Part shown: positions 1-11,988 of the stretch, piece after piece | Layout: every line of letters begins with the position of its first letter | How positions within the stretch are numbered: the stretch's first letter is position 1 | Assembly: GCF_019175385.1 (NCBI RefSeq) | Contig: NC_083339.1 | Span: forward strand, 26,131,637 to 26,195,636 | Origin: Lycium barbarum | Lineage: Eukaryota > Streptophyta > Magnoliopsida > Solanales > Solanaceae | Length of the DNA: 64,000 bases | Direction: 5' to 3' | The notes under the pieces: generated by a model | The model's input: the letters and a program-made list of their open reading frames with translations, nothing else | Database searches by the model: none | Told to the model about the DNA's origin: nothing | Position numbers and translations under genes: made by a program

Positions 1-344
1 TTCTTAGAGTGGTTAGGTTAGAAGGTGGGGATTCGCATACATACTGAGTTGATAATTATAGAGCTTGTTGTACTAATGGGCGAGGTGACTTGTGTGGTAA
101 TTGCATGTGTCTTCATTAGAATATTCATGTCGTGATTTAGCAGAGTTCACCTTTGTGTGAATAACGAGCGGAGTTGTTTAGGTCTTGTTATGACTTATGG
201 CATGATGCCTTGTGATCTTGATATTGATATTGTTGATTGATCATATTTCATAATTATTGATGAACTGGAAATACGTGAGGTACAAATTGTGATGAGAAAC
301 AGAATACCACATCTTCACCCCCTGTTAAATGTGCCTTTTCGTGT

Positions 345-418
<74 letters not shown>

Positions 419-878
419 ACACGAAAAGGCACATTTAACAGGGGGTGAAGATGTGGCCTAGTTAAGGGCTCATAATCCAAGGTCAGTTTCAGAGCGAGTG
501 GTACATGGACACCATGGGCCCCTGTAGGTCATGGCTATTTGGGAAAATAATACCATTTAGCATGTGTGTACGGATCTGATACTAACTCGGGTTGCATTAA
601 ATTTTACTTACTTATCGTGTGATAGAGGTGATACTCGTCTTGGCTGTATTACATTGAATCATGACTCATTCTGGCGATTTCATATTTGATTTTCCTTGTT
701 GTTGAGCTGTTGTGTCACACGTAATCTCATGGTCTTGTTTGACAAATGAAGGGAAGTTATGTTAAAGTGATCCCACTAGAATGTCTAAGGTTGGAACGTA
801 GGAGAGAAATATTATCGCCACCCGCATTGCTTGTGCTTACTCTTATTGTTTAATCGATAAATTATTACCGACTGATGT
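1..878. other. Unassigned retroelement-like flank
   Basis: No coding frame of note is seen on either strand. The stretch is AT-rich and has the texture of an old LTR, but I recognise no terminus except that it is cut at 879 by the start of another LTR. It contains the TA-centred inverted repeat listed separately. Assignment to a named family is not possible from inspection. Confidence 0.4.
307..456. repeat. Perfect 42-bp inverted repeat around a (TA)n tract
   Basis: Bases 307-348 are an exact reverse complement of 415-456. Between them lies an almost pure TA dinucleotide tract (353-414). Single-stranded DNA or RNA from here would fold into one long hairpin. The arms (beginning CCACATCTTCACC) are unique sequence rather than low complexity, so the symmetry is not a by-product of the TA repeat. 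Confidence 0.95.
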
Positions 879-1336
879 TGTCACGACCCAAATTACGGAT
901 CATGCGCGCACCTACCTTCTTATCACCTGATAGGCGAACCCTAACCAACTAACCCTTTTCGTAAAGCTGCTTTGGAAACAAATGCAACCAATAATAGTAA
1001 ATAAAATAACACATTACGGAGACATTCTTTAATCAATTAGAACAATTCACTTTCCCAAGGATCTAGTCTAGACCGGTACAAGAGCTTCTAAATTGCGGAG
1101 AGATAACACAATTAAAAAGATACAACTTCCGCCTTCGGAATGAGATGTACAGAAGCTATAGAAAGATATCAGCCACTGCAATTAAGGAAACCTTCAAGAA
1201 ACAACTTGAAACACATCTACACCCCAAAGGATGTAGGAAGAGTAGTATCGGTACACCACATGTACTGGTAAGCATCATAGGTCGACTAAGATTAGTTCAC
1301 GCAACACGATATAAAATCAAACAGAATAAACAGATG
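879..1336 (-). mobile_element. Truncated chromovirus-type LTR (3' end only)
   Basis: Starts with TGTCACGACCC, the plus-strand view of an LTR 3' end, directly after GATGT. It resembles the start of the element 1 LTR in layout (CGCGC then GGCGAACC) but differs in sequence. It is cut at 1337 by the insertion of element 1, and the rest is lost because the far end of element 1 is truncated. A weakened version of the conserved hairpin is visible at 1249-1267. Confidence 0.7.
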
Positions 1337-4084
1337 TGTCACGAGCCAATTTGGCTAAGTCGCGCGGGCACCTAGCTTTCCCACCCCGGTAGGCGAACCT
1401 CAAACCCACAATAGTAAAAACATGAATAAATAAGTAAATAAGCGGAAGAGACAAAATCACGTAAGTCTGACGATAATGATATAAAAATATGCGGAAGTAA
1501 GGAAAATACACCGCAAAGTTTGGTCTAACCATACAAGAGCATCTAACAAGAATTTATAATTCTGGAATTATCAATAATACATCAAAAGTCTGAATATGTC
1601 TCGGAATAGCAAATAAGACATATATAAACGAAGAATATTCAAGGTGACGGACGTCCTCGTGCTCACCCTGTAGACTCTAAACAGAAAATCTCGGAATGAC
1701 TATCAGCCACGAGAAACAGAGATCAATCCCACCTGGAATTCCGCATTCATAAAGAATACAAAGTGAAGGTCAGTACAAACAACAGTACTGGTAGGTATCA
1801 TAGGCCGACTAAGACTAGTTGACATATATAAAGACAATAGGTAAGAGAAAACAAGCAAACCATAGAGTACAAGTCATGCTTCCAAGAAATCGACTCACAT
1901 AATCAAGCCTTGATGTAACAACTAACCCCAAGTGAAACAAATATCCAAGTATACCGAAAACCAAGTCTTATCAAGATAAATCAGCACGTAGCCCATATCA
2001 AAATACAGTCCAAGAATATGACCAACACAGTATCCAAAGCATAAGTAACCACGAAGAATAATCAAGCAGTGCAATATCAGATATGAATGCAATGCAATGC
2101 CTGTACTCTTGTACTCTGACAGCAGAATACCTCCACGCCTCGGCAGTACAACCCATGGGGGACCCGCGAAGTCCAAGCACCGTCACTCCACACACACCTC
2201 AGAGGACCCAATTATTTACAAGTGTCGCAATATCGGTGTCCCATATTAGCCCCTCCGCACATAACTCAGAGGTGACTTACTATGTTCCGTAATCATCAAT
2301 GTTCCTTCTCATTTCCATCAATAGTGCTAGTCACGTAGCATAATAAGATGGTATGAAATGAATATGGAATGATGCAAGTACAAACAATGAATAATATCAA
2401 ATTCAAGTTGTCCCACACACAGCGCACCAATATCATCAACAAGGGAACCACACAGTAATCATAATGAATCTCTAATTTCCATAACAATAAGAGCCAACTA
2501 TCCCAAAATGGCTATACCAATAACGAGGCGCAGACTAAGTACCAATATCAATATCAAGTAATATCATATTTTCAATTTACTTCCAACTCACAAACAATCC
2601 AACAATTTATACACAACGTACCAAACGGGGTCCTATGGAGTCTACAGTTCACTAGCCCGATCAAACAAGTCACAAGCAATACCAAACCCTAAGGCAACAT
2701 CCAATCAAACTTCATACCCAAAGGTTTACATGTATATCCGACAATATCATTTAAATATACGATTCGCTAGTCGAAGTCTCACCACAGGGGTAAACAGTAA
2801 CTTACCAGGAAGGCCGAACAATAATATCACCAACAATCACACCTTAGCCTTTCCTTTCGTTTGAGCCTCGAGATCAAGAAAGCCTAAGCGTATTCGAATC
2901 ATGGAATTAGAATCAAGAAGAATATCAAACAAACCCTACTTTTATTCAAGACCCAAAACCCCAATCTATGGAATGGGGTTTATCAACTAGAAGGTTAAAA
3001 TTAGGAATCTAAAGGTCCCAACATGAAATTAAACCTCTAGGTGATTAATTCCATCAATAGCAAGCTAGAATAATAAACAATTCACTCAATTTCGGATTCT
3101 AGGCAAAACCCCCAAATTCAGGTATAAACCCTAACTTCCAATTCCATAAATTAGACTCTAATTAGGAAGAAGTTATAAAATAAAGGATTCTAATCATCAA
3201 TTCAATGCTTAAAGAATCTAATCCAACCAACAAATCATGATTTAGAAGCCTAGAAGAATAATTCATTAATCCACTTTTAATCTTTAATCACTTAATGAAC
3301 TATCAAGACAAATGAATTCTAAGGTGATTAAGGACAAAAGAATAGTAAAGGGATTAGAAGAAATTACCACCAAGAATTATTTCCAAGAATAGCTCCCAAT
3401 AGCTCAGATTTCGGAATAGTAATAAATGAGAGACTAAGGGCTTTTAATACACAATTAATGAAATAACCAGACCCGATACCGTTTCAGCTACAGCGGGACG
3501 GCTATGGTCACACAAATCGCCGTGATGGTCCGCCCTCAAATGCAAATTGCTGCTGTGGCGGCCTATACCACCATTATGACGGTACCATTGAGGCGGTAAG
3601 GGTGCCGCCATGGCGGACACCAATACCAGATTTTCCCAAAAATAATCAGAATCTCAATTCGAAATCCCGACTAATACCCAAGGGCTTCTGCTCATAAACC
3701 ACATACACAAACACACATAAAAACACGCTACGAACGCACTTGTGGCCTCAGAATTCCCGATGAAGGTCTCGTTGACTGAGTCAACCCTAGATACATGAAT
3801 TCTTACTTCCCAACCCAAGTCCTAAAATGCACCCGAGTGTATTGGGAACCGAACCAGATATGCACATAAGTTCTAAATGACCATCCAGACCTCTCGAAAT
3901 CGATGAATTTTCAAAAAAGGTCCATTTACCCAAAAGTTAACTTTGAGTCGACTCTTTGTCGCTTAAAGCCTAAATTTCAAAAAAAGTTATTCGAATCAAA
4001 TCTAAACACCTCAGGAAACGTATCAACGGTCCCCTCAGATCAAAAAGTGCCGAAGAGACTGTAACGACCAAGCTGGTCATTACA
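1337..4084 (-). mobile_element. Element 1 3' LTR
   Basis: Read on the minus strand it runs from TGTAATGACC (4084) to GGCTCGTGACA (1337), about 2.75 kb. It aligns along its length with the 5' LTR at 32,126-34,022, with substitutions and a roughly 50-bp indel near 2640/33,430. The U3 carries GC-rich palindromes (3480-3610). A 5' splice-site-like GGTAAGTTAC starts at 2805. The hairpin at 1771-1790 is exact. The acceptor AG seen in the 5' LTR copy is GG here (about 1742-1743), so this copy has probably lost it. Confidence 0.85.
1771..1790 (-). other. Conserved CAGTAC/GTACTG hairpin in LTR
   Basis: The sequence CAGTAC, eight loop bases, GTACTG forms a perfect 6-bp stem. On the LTR sense (minus) strand the 3' arm runs into TACTGACC, a branch-point-like string. 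The same hairpin recurs at the same relative position in every chromovirus LTR in the window. Confidence 0.6.
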
Positions 4085-4615
4085 TCAAATACCAATTAAA
4101 CCATCGCTGGTCCTCCAACGAAGAAGGGAAAAGAACGGAGAAGTACCTGAATCAGCGAACAACTAAGGGTATCGGCTATGCATATTAGACTCGGTCGCCC
4201 AAGTAGCCTCTTCAACAGGACGATGCTTCCATTGCAACTTCACAAAAGCAATCTCCTTGGACCTCAACTTTCGAACCTGCCTATTCAAAGTCGCAATAGG
4301 CTCCTCTTAATTGGTCAAATTCTCATCAAGCAATATCGAATCCCAACGACCAATGTAAGTATCATCGGTATGGTACTTCTTCAGCATAGAAACATGGAAA
4401 ATCAGATGAACTCCCACCAAGCCTGGTGGCTAGGCCAACTCATAAGCAACATCGCCCACATGGTCAAGAATCTCAAATGGTCCAATATACCTCGGACTCA
4501 ACTTGCCTCTCTTCCCAAACCTCATAACACCCTTCATGGGTGAGATCTTCAATAGAACCTAGTCTCCAACAGCGAACTCTAAATCTCGGACCTTCCGGTC
4601 CGCATACATCTTCTG
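4085..4615 (-). pseudogene. Duplicated fragment of element 1 pol (integrase C-terminus)
   Basis: This is a second copy of the 3' end of pol, homologous to 8144-8674. On the minus strand it encodes the integrase C-terminal region, with a segment like GVHLIFHVSMLKKYH and a chromodomain-like tail. It has lost everything upstream at the duplication junction (4615/4616) and carries stops, for example in the EEDP region where the parental copy is open. An open plus-strand frame over 4178-4543 is an antisense shadow. It cannot encode a working integrase. Confidence 0.82.
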
Positions 4616-5572
4616 TGGAATAGGGTTTATTATCTAGAAGGTTGAAATTAGGAATCTAAAGGTCCCAATATGAAATTAAACCTCTAGGTGATCAATTCCA
4701 TCAATAGCAATTTAGAATAATAAACAATTCACTCAATTTCGGATGCTAGGCAAAACCCCCAAATTTGGGTATAAACCCTAACTTCAAATTCCATAAATTA
4801 GACTCTAATTAGGAGGAAGTTATAAAATAAAGGATTCTAATCATCTAGTCTATGCTTAAAGAATCTAACCCAACCAACAAATCACGATTTAGAAGCCTAG
4901 AAGAATAACTTATTAATCCACTTTTAATCTTTAATCACTTAATGAACTATCAAGACAAATGAATTCTAAGGTGATTAAGGACAAAGGAATAGTAAAGGGA
5001 TTAGAAGAAATTACCACCAAGAATTATTTCCAAGAATAGCTCCCAATAGCTCAGATTTCGGAGTAGTAATAAATGAGGGACTAAGGACTTTTAATACACA
5101 ATTAATGAAATAACCAGGCCCGATACCGTTTCAGCTACGGCGGGACGGCTACGGTCACACAAATCGCCGTGATGGTCCGCCTTCAAATGCAAATTACCGC
5201 TGTGGCAGCCTATACCACCGTTATGACGGTACCATTGAGGCGGTAAGGGTGCCGCCATGGCGGACACCAACACCAGATTTTCCCAAAAACAATCACAATC
5301 CCAATTCAAAATCCCGACTAATACCCGAGGGCATCTGCTCATAAAACACATACACAAACACATATAAAAACACGCTACGAACGCACTCGTGGCCTCAGAA
5401 TTCCCGATGAAGGTCTCGTTAACTGAGTCAACCCCCGATACCTGAATTCCAACTTCCCAACCCAAGTCCTAAAATGCACCCGAATATATTGGGAACCGAA
5501 CCAGATATGCACATAAGTTCTAAATGACCATCTAAACCTCTCGAAATTGATGAATTTTTGAAAAAGGTCCAT
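4616..5572 (-). mobile_element. Second partial copy of element 1 LTR (continues at 7983-8143)
   Basis: It matches 2969-3930 of the 3' LTR, including the palindromic GCCGCCATGGCGG block near 5250. Solo LTR S1 interrupts it between GGTCCAT and TTACCCAAAAG, and it resumes at 7983 to end TCGTTACA at 8143. The outer end at 8120-8143 has TAACGACC, a short spacer and GGTCGTTA, an inverted repeat at the LTR terminus. Confidence 0.85.
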
Positions 5573-6015
5573 TGTCACGACCCGGCTAGGGGGCCGCGAC
5601 GAGTACCCGGTGCTACCCCACCCGGGCACCCCCTTATCGTACATAACATAACATCTAGGTGAACCATAAGTCAATTCGTGCTTTTCTTATCGCTAATCAT
5701 ATTGATCCCATTAAACGACCATCATCATTTAACATTTCATAGGCATCTATGCCACATCACAAGTACAAGGCCGACGAGGCCAACAAAAAATATACAAAAC
5801 ATGGGCCGACATGGCCGAACATCTCTACCCACATACACATGACTACGAGCCTCTAAGAGTATGACATATCGTATGAGCGGGACAGGACCCCGCTATGCCC
5901 ATAATTATATACACAAAAGAATAAGTACCCAAAAGCTACGGCTCCGAAAGAAATGGAGCTCTGCTATGCAATCTCTGAATAAGCAGCTATGGATCAAGTC
6001 TGTCTCCCTGTGCAC

Positions 6016-7198
6016 CTGCGGGCATGACGCAGCGTCCACAAACAAAAGGACGTTAGTACGAAGAATGTACTGAGTATGTAAAGCATGATCAACATCAATA
6101 TAGAAGCATAATATATATCATATGAAATAGCATAGGAGGGGAGACAGTAATATCATCATCATCATCATGTTGCTTACTTGCATACATCGTCGTTCGTATC
6201 CCATAATAATACTCGTACCATACTTGTGCTCATATTCGTATACATGTCCTTATTCGTATTCTTATACATAGTCTTATCACATTCATATTCATATTATATA
6301 CATAGTCATTTGATATACATAGCATTTACATAGCATACCCGACCTTATAGGATCGGTGTTTTATATATATACTTGGCCAACCAAGGCTCAAGATCATGTA
6401 TACCTGGCCCTACCAAGGCATCAGGATTATCCGTACCATCTGCAGAGGTGTGCGCGCGTTTCGTAATCGTATACATACGCTATACATAGTCATATACATA
6501 TAGTCTTACCCGGCATCATAAGCTCGGGGTCTTATCATAGCCCTTCATAGGCATGCATATATATATATCATAGCTCGTAAGCATCTCTAGTCTCATTTTA
6601 CTCTCATCATCATTACTGTCCTCATCATTATCGATACATTTACATTATAGACTTACTCGTCATACGAGGAACATAGTATAATCATAGTACATATCAAGGG
6701 TCGTGAGCTTATGAGCTCGGAATGTCAACCATGTGAAGACAACATACTCATAGAGAGGAATTAGGAATTTGGCCAAGAACCATGCCTTATGAAAGAAGGG
6801 TTAGCCTTACATACCTTTCCGTCGAACTACTATACACTTGCACGTTCCCTTCCCATGCTAGCATTTATACCTTCATTAATATCATAACAATGGCCATTAG
6901 TCATTCACATTATCCACATTATCTAGATTCCTCAATTTGCCTCTAATTCACCCACATTCATGGTCATAACACCCATCTTCGTCCGTTCGTCTAAAGTGTT
7001 TAGTTCATGATCTTAATACCATTTATAACACATTCATATCACAACACAACAACATTCATAACTCAATTCAAACTATTTCTCAAAATGTCACTATTCATCA
7101 TTCATGACCTAGTTGACCACATTTTCTACAATCCATGTATTTTAATTCTCCAATACCTTAAACATCTTGTAAAGATCATGAATCTTACCTTAGAAGTT
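6016..7198 (-). other. Predicted LTR leader intron in S1
   Basis: On the minus strand the donor is AAG|GTAAGAT at 7198 and the acceptor is CGCAG|GTGCA at 6016. The branch-like sequence is TACTAAC (6052-6058), the canonical strong form. The branch adenine at 6053 is 37 nt from the intron end. A C/T-rich stretch lies between branch and acceptor. TAGTAC (6054-6059) pairs with GTACTG (6067-6072) around a 7-nt loop. Splicing is inferred. Confidence 0.5.
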
Positions 7199-7469
7199 GT
7201 AGGAACAAGCTTTGGTTGATAATACTCTTCTTTGAGCAAAACCCTAGTTTTTTTCCATTTGGATTTCTTGACTTGGATGATCCTTGATGATTCCCTTATC
7301 CTTGATTCACTTGTCTTAATGTTATTGATGGCTTATAATCCTTGAAAACTCATATAATAAATGTAGAGAGAAGTTTTAGAGAGAAGTGGTGTAATGTTGT
7401 AATGAAATAAAATAAGTCTTGATCCTCATATTTAATGAATTGGAAAATCTGTGCTGGGTGAACAGTGGT

Positions 7470-7810
7470 CGTCCATGGAGGTTTACGGTCCGTATTCCAC
7501 TTTACGGACCGTCCCTCGTGGTCGTCTTTAAGCTTAAGCAGGACCAGAAACTTTGGCCTGCATGCATGGTGATTTACGACCATGGTCCGTCCACCAGGTC
7601 GTATTATACCTCTTCCTCAGCTGGTAGAAAGTTGAAGTTTGGCATGCTAGTTTATGACCTGGTAGTTTACGGACCGTATACCAGTTTACGGTCCGTATTT
7701 GCACTTTACGACCACTGGCAGAAAGCTGAAGCTTTTGCATGGCAGTTTACGATTGCCAGTTTACGGACCGTATTGCACTTTACGGTCCGTATTTTACAAT
7801 ATACGACCAC
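7470..7810 (-). promoter_or_regulatory. Palindromic ACGGWCCGT array in U3 of S1
   Basis: Contains many near-copies of TTTACGGTCCGTA and TTTACGGACCGTA, a 9-11 bp palindrome with an unpaired centre. The array lies on the promoter side of a TATA-like site (minus strand, about 7427-7438). The same motif is found at 18,440-18,700, 27,800-28,010, 31,590-31,840, 51,020-51,240, 58,000-58,330, 59,095-59,405 and 62,700-62,830. Binding by a factor is inferred. Confidence 0.6.
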
Positions 7811-8143
7811 TGGGCAGTTTTGCCAACTTTCAATTTTTCTCATTTCTCGACTTTTCATTCTAATCATCCACATCCCTTTACATACATTTCCCATGAAACA
7901 TTATACACTCGCACTCCTCGCACACATCATTAGTTCATTTACTTGCGTACCAAAGAGAAATTTTCCAAGGTGTAACATCCATTTACCCAAAAGTTAACTT
8001 TGAGTCGACTCTTTTTTCGCTTAAAGCCTAAATTTCACAAAAAGTTAATCCAATCAAATCTAAACACCTCAGGAAGCGTATCAATGGTCCCCTCGGATCA
8101 AAAAGTGCCGAAGAGACTTTAACGACCAAGCGGGTCGTTACAT

Positions 8144-9311
8144 TAGATACCAATTAAGCCATCGCTTGTCCTCGAACGAAGAAGGGAAAAGAAAGGAGAA
8201 GTACCTGAATCAGCGAACAACTGAGGGTATCGGCTACGCATATCAGACTCAGTCACCCAAGTAGCCTCTTCAATAGGACGATGCTTCCATTGCACCTTCA
8301 CAAAAGCAATCTCCTTGGACCTCAAATTTTGAACCTGCCTATTCAAAGTCGCAATTGGATCCTCCTCATTGGTTAAATTCTCATCAAGCAATATCGAATC
8401 CCAACGACTAATGTAAGTACCGTCGGTATGGTACTTCTTCAGCATAGAAACATGGAAAATCGGATGAACTCCCGCCAAGCCTGGCGGCTAGGCCAACTCA
8501 TAAGAAACATCACCTACATGTTCAAGAATCTCAAATGATCCAATATACCTCGGACTCAACTTGCCTCTCTTCCCAAACCTCATAACACCCTTCATGGGTG
8601 AGATCTTCAATAGAACCTGTTCTCCAACAGCGAACTCTAAATCTCGGACCTTCCGGTCCGCATACATCTTCTGTCGACTTTAAGATACCAAAAGCTTGGC
8701 CTGAATAACCCTCACTCTCCCAAGAGACTCTCTGAACAGTCAAATGCATCAAACCAGCCAACAGGAGATCTACATCTCCTACCATACCAAGCCTCAAAAG
8801 GCGCCATATCGATACTCGAGTGATAACTATTGTTGTATGCAAACTCTGCTAACGGCAGGTGATGATCCCAATAAATATCAAAATCAATAACACAAGCTCT
8901 CAACATATCCTCGAGCACCTGAGTGGTCTGCTCAGACTGCCCATCATTTTGGGGGTGGAAAGCTGTACTAAGATCCAATCGGGTACCTAACTCCTCATGA
9001 AAAGCTCTCCAGAAATGGGAAATGAAGATAGTACCCTGATCAGATTTGATAGAAATAGGAACCCCATGGAATCTCATAACATCACGCATGTACAATTGGG
9101 CTAACTTCTCTGCGGTATAGGAAATCTGAATGAGAATGAAATGAGCGGACTTAGTCTACTGATCAACTATCACCCAAATCAAGTCAAATTTACCCAGGGT
9201 CTTTGGGAGACCCACAACAAAATCCATGGCAATCCTCTCCCACTTCCACTAGGGAATGGGCATCCTATGAAGTACACTACCGGGTCGCTGGTGCTCATAC
9301 TTAACTTGCTG
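8144..9311 (-). pseudogene. Element 1 integrase core and chromodomain-like C-terminus
   Basis: Minus-strand remnant of pol. From upstream to downstream it shows MDFVVGLPKTLGKFD with the first catalytic Asp (about 9220). The second Asp is in KSDQG (about 9041) and the Glu in GQSEQT (about 8933), a D-X35-E spacing typical of retroviral-type integrases. Then come YNNSYHSS and YGRRCRSPVGW, the SH3-like HPIFHVSMLKKYH segment, and a chromodomain-like VKVQWKHRPIEEATWV end near 8250. In full elements this enzyme inserts cDNA, and the chromodomain biases insertion to heterochromatin. Stops and frameshifts (for example near 9155 and 8700-8530) and the S2 insertion at 9317 make it non-functional. Confidence 0.85.
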
Positions 9312-9724
9312 ACAGTTGTCACGACCCGTCTAGGGGCCGTGACGAGTACCCGATACTTGTACCGAGCACCCCTTGTCTATCGTTTTACCTTTACCTCTTA
9401 GCAAGCCATGTAAACAGAGCCATTTTTTTTTGAACATTAACATTAGCGGCGTCATTCTGAACATAGACTAATAAACTTCGTTATCACTTATACATTAACA
9501 TTAGCATGCCAAAACACCATATACCTAACTATACTTAACTGACTGTACATATCTGTCTACGAGCCTCTAGACGTAGTACACTTATACATAGAAAGGGCTG
9601 AGTACTGTCGTGCCCGAATATATATACACAAAATAGTACCAAGGAAGTGAGGCTCCGGAATAACTGGAGCACTGTCAACACAGCTGGTAGAGCTTCTAAG
9701 TATCAAATCCGCCTGTCTGCTGAC

Positions 9725-11988
9725 CTGCCCGGCATGAAACGCAGCGTCCACAAGAAGGGACGTCAGTACGAATAGTGTACCGAGTATGTAAGGCATGAAT
9801 AGTAATATACAGAAAATATGAATCATGTATAATAACATAAGAGAGTTACAACACATGTCCTGAGATAGAAACATAACCTGTATATATATGTACCCTTGGC
9901 AGGTGCTATGTGTACTTAGCTTTCCTTTAAGAATCTTTCCTTGTTCATATACATATACATATAAAATAGGACATCTCATATTGCCGAGGCGTTGGCAGCC
10001 GATCCATTTAACCATAAATATACACATCCCGCGTCCGGGCATCCCGCGTCCGGGACGATATCATATCATGTAATGCCAACTGATCAGGTGGATATGCGTT
10101 CATAACGCTCTGCCCTTACCTCCATTTTCCCCGTATACACATGCATATATCATGTACATATATCAGCGTCTATAGCGCTCTAGCTCTTTTATCATATACA
10201 TATACGTGTGTCATGTAGGTACATCAGCGTCTATAGCGCTCTAGCTCTTTCGTCATGTGCATATTTTAAAAATATATACGCATATCCTACATACATTTAC
10301 ATGTCTTATATGCATTTACGTATCCTATAAACATATATCTCATAGGCACGCAGGAAAGCCCAAAGAAGAATCATGTAGTCATCGGATTGACGTAAGGTCG
10401 GTGACCTCCAATTATATTATAGAATACTCGTGATCGCTTTGTCTCACCTTGAAGGAACGAGTATTTTAAGGTGAGACTACCAACGGGGAATAATATTAAA
10501 GTAAACGTAGAATGAAATCGGGGCATCATAGATGACGGTTCATAGACTTTGAAATCTTTTTGAAAATAAAGTCATAGCTAGGAAATATAAATAAGATTCA
10601 AAAATTAGTTTATCATTTTCATGTTTACATAAGATACTTAGCTTAGTCATCTTAGTCATAGAGTCGTTCCGGTAGTACGTATCATAGGCATATTCTCTTA
10701 TCTAACATCATTGTTATCATTATCGTCATGGAAGTGCCCTCGTTAGAGGAGTCATAGTATTTATCATTTGGTATTGAAATCGGGATCAAAGGTCCCCTTT
10801 GGATTCACTTCAAGTAAGTCAAGCAAGACTGTAAGGAAAAATCCGAGAGTAGCGGGCCCACCTCGGGCCGGATGAGGTAGCGTATACGATTTACGTATGT
10901 TACGTGTCATAGCGTTACTTGTGAGGGCCTTAGGGTAATCGGGTCCCATTTATACAAGTTCTAAGGGTGTAGGAGGTTTTTCCAACAATTGGCACACTTT
11001 CTAGTTCAATTCTATTGAACAAAAAGTGGAAAACTTTAGGTGCGGATTCCGGGGAACCGAGTTGTCCCCGAGGCTCGTACCCAACTTATTTCAACTAAGA
11101 CATGCCATAGAAAGAAGGGTGAAGCCTTACATACCTCTTTCCGCTCCTTTTGCTATTCCAAATTCACGTCACAATTTCGTCAAAATCTGCAAATTGGTCG
11201 TTTTTACCAAAACTCTCATTAGTATACTTAGAGTTGAAATCTTAAGGAAACACTTGGCTACCGAAATTTCGGCAGCATTTCCTCTGTAAATATACCATCC
11301 TCAACATTCAACATAGCCAAATTCTCAACCAACACAATCCGGGAATTCAAACCCGGCCAAACTATTAACATAATCAACAATCGCACTAGCAATTCACATA
11401 TTTCATCCAAGATGCATGATTTCAATTTATTACCTTCTTCAAAACCTTCCGACTCCAATGAACACGATAACAACCTTATAGTATATATTCCAACGACATC
11501 ATACCAATATCATTACATACTATCCATGCAAGAACATTATTCTTCAATATACATAATCTTCCAATTACCAATACTTTACCACACTTATCAAGTCTTTACT
11601 TGCTATATGCAATCTACAACACAACAACTAAAACACTAAATATAAATTGCTCATTATTCTTCAACAATACCAATAGTCGTAATATCATTTCCAACACCAA
11701 CATATGTCATAAAACAACCCACACACTATTTTCCAAATTTCTCAACCAACCCACTTGTGATACAACTATTTAATAACTTTATTTCCGTAAAGAAGTTGAA
11801 ATTAGTACTAACAACATCAATAATAACATCCCCAACATCCTACAAGATAGATATATGTATATTTCGTCCAATTTCTCTTCAAATCTCAACCCACAAATTA
11901 ACAACATCAATACAACAAACTATCACCTTGTTCTTGCCATTATTTCTTAATTCATATTGATAGAGAAAGAGATTCAACAAATTCATAC
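9725..11988 (-). other. Predicted LTR leader intron in S2
   Basis: Minus-strand donor CAAG|GTATGAA at 11,988; acceptor GGGCAG|GTCA at 9725. The branch-like TACTGAC has its adenine at 9763, 38 nt from the intron end. TCCCTTCTT lies between branch and acceptor. CAGTAC (9764-9769) faces GTACCG (9777-9782) around a 7-nt loop, with one mismatch. The TATA box at 12,221-12,230 is about 240 bp upstream of the donor. Confidence 0.48.

Larger units (their letters stand above)
5573..7977 (-). mobile_element. Solo LTR S1 (TSD TCCAT)
   Basis: A 2405-bp LTR with plus-strand ends TGTCACGACCC and GGTGTAACA. It is flanked by 5-bp copies of TCCAT at 5568-5572 and 7978-7982. Removing one copy restores the flanking LTR sequence exactly as in 3920-3935. 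No internal domain is present, so it is a solo LTR. On the minus strand it has an ACGGWCCGT array, a weak TATA-like site near 7427-7438, a splice donor at 7198, and a hairpin and acceptor near 6016-6072. The LTR starting at 62,361 is the closest relative in the window; both share a TACCTGGCCCTACCAAGGC block (6400-6418 here). Confidence 0.95.
2969..8674. repeat. 1.65-kb tandem duplication across the LTR/pol border of element 1
   Basis: Unit 1 is 2969-4615 (LTR 2969-4084 plus pol 4085-4615). Unit 2 is 4616-8674 (LTR then pol 8144-8674). After removing solo LTR S1 and one target copy, unit 2 is 1649 bp, against 1647 bp for unit 1. The junction at 4615/4616 joins a pol sequence ending CTTCTG to LTR sequence beginning TGGAATAGGG, with about one base of microhomology. 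The copies differ by scattered substitutions, so the duplication is not recent. S1 is only in unit 2, so it came later. Confidence 0.88.

Noticed and set aside
4178..4543. Plus-strand 121-codon open frame
   Set aside because: Exact antisense of the duplicated integrase C-terminus, which reads as protein on the minus strand.
6150..6172. Short ATC trinucleotide repeat in S1
   Set aside because: Only seven imperfect units inside the predicted intron; too short to be informative.
7419..7997. 192-codon plus-strand open frame
   Set aside because: Covers the ACGGWCCGT array and crosses the end of solo LTR S1 into another LTR; repeated YGPxF-type words come from the DNA repeat.
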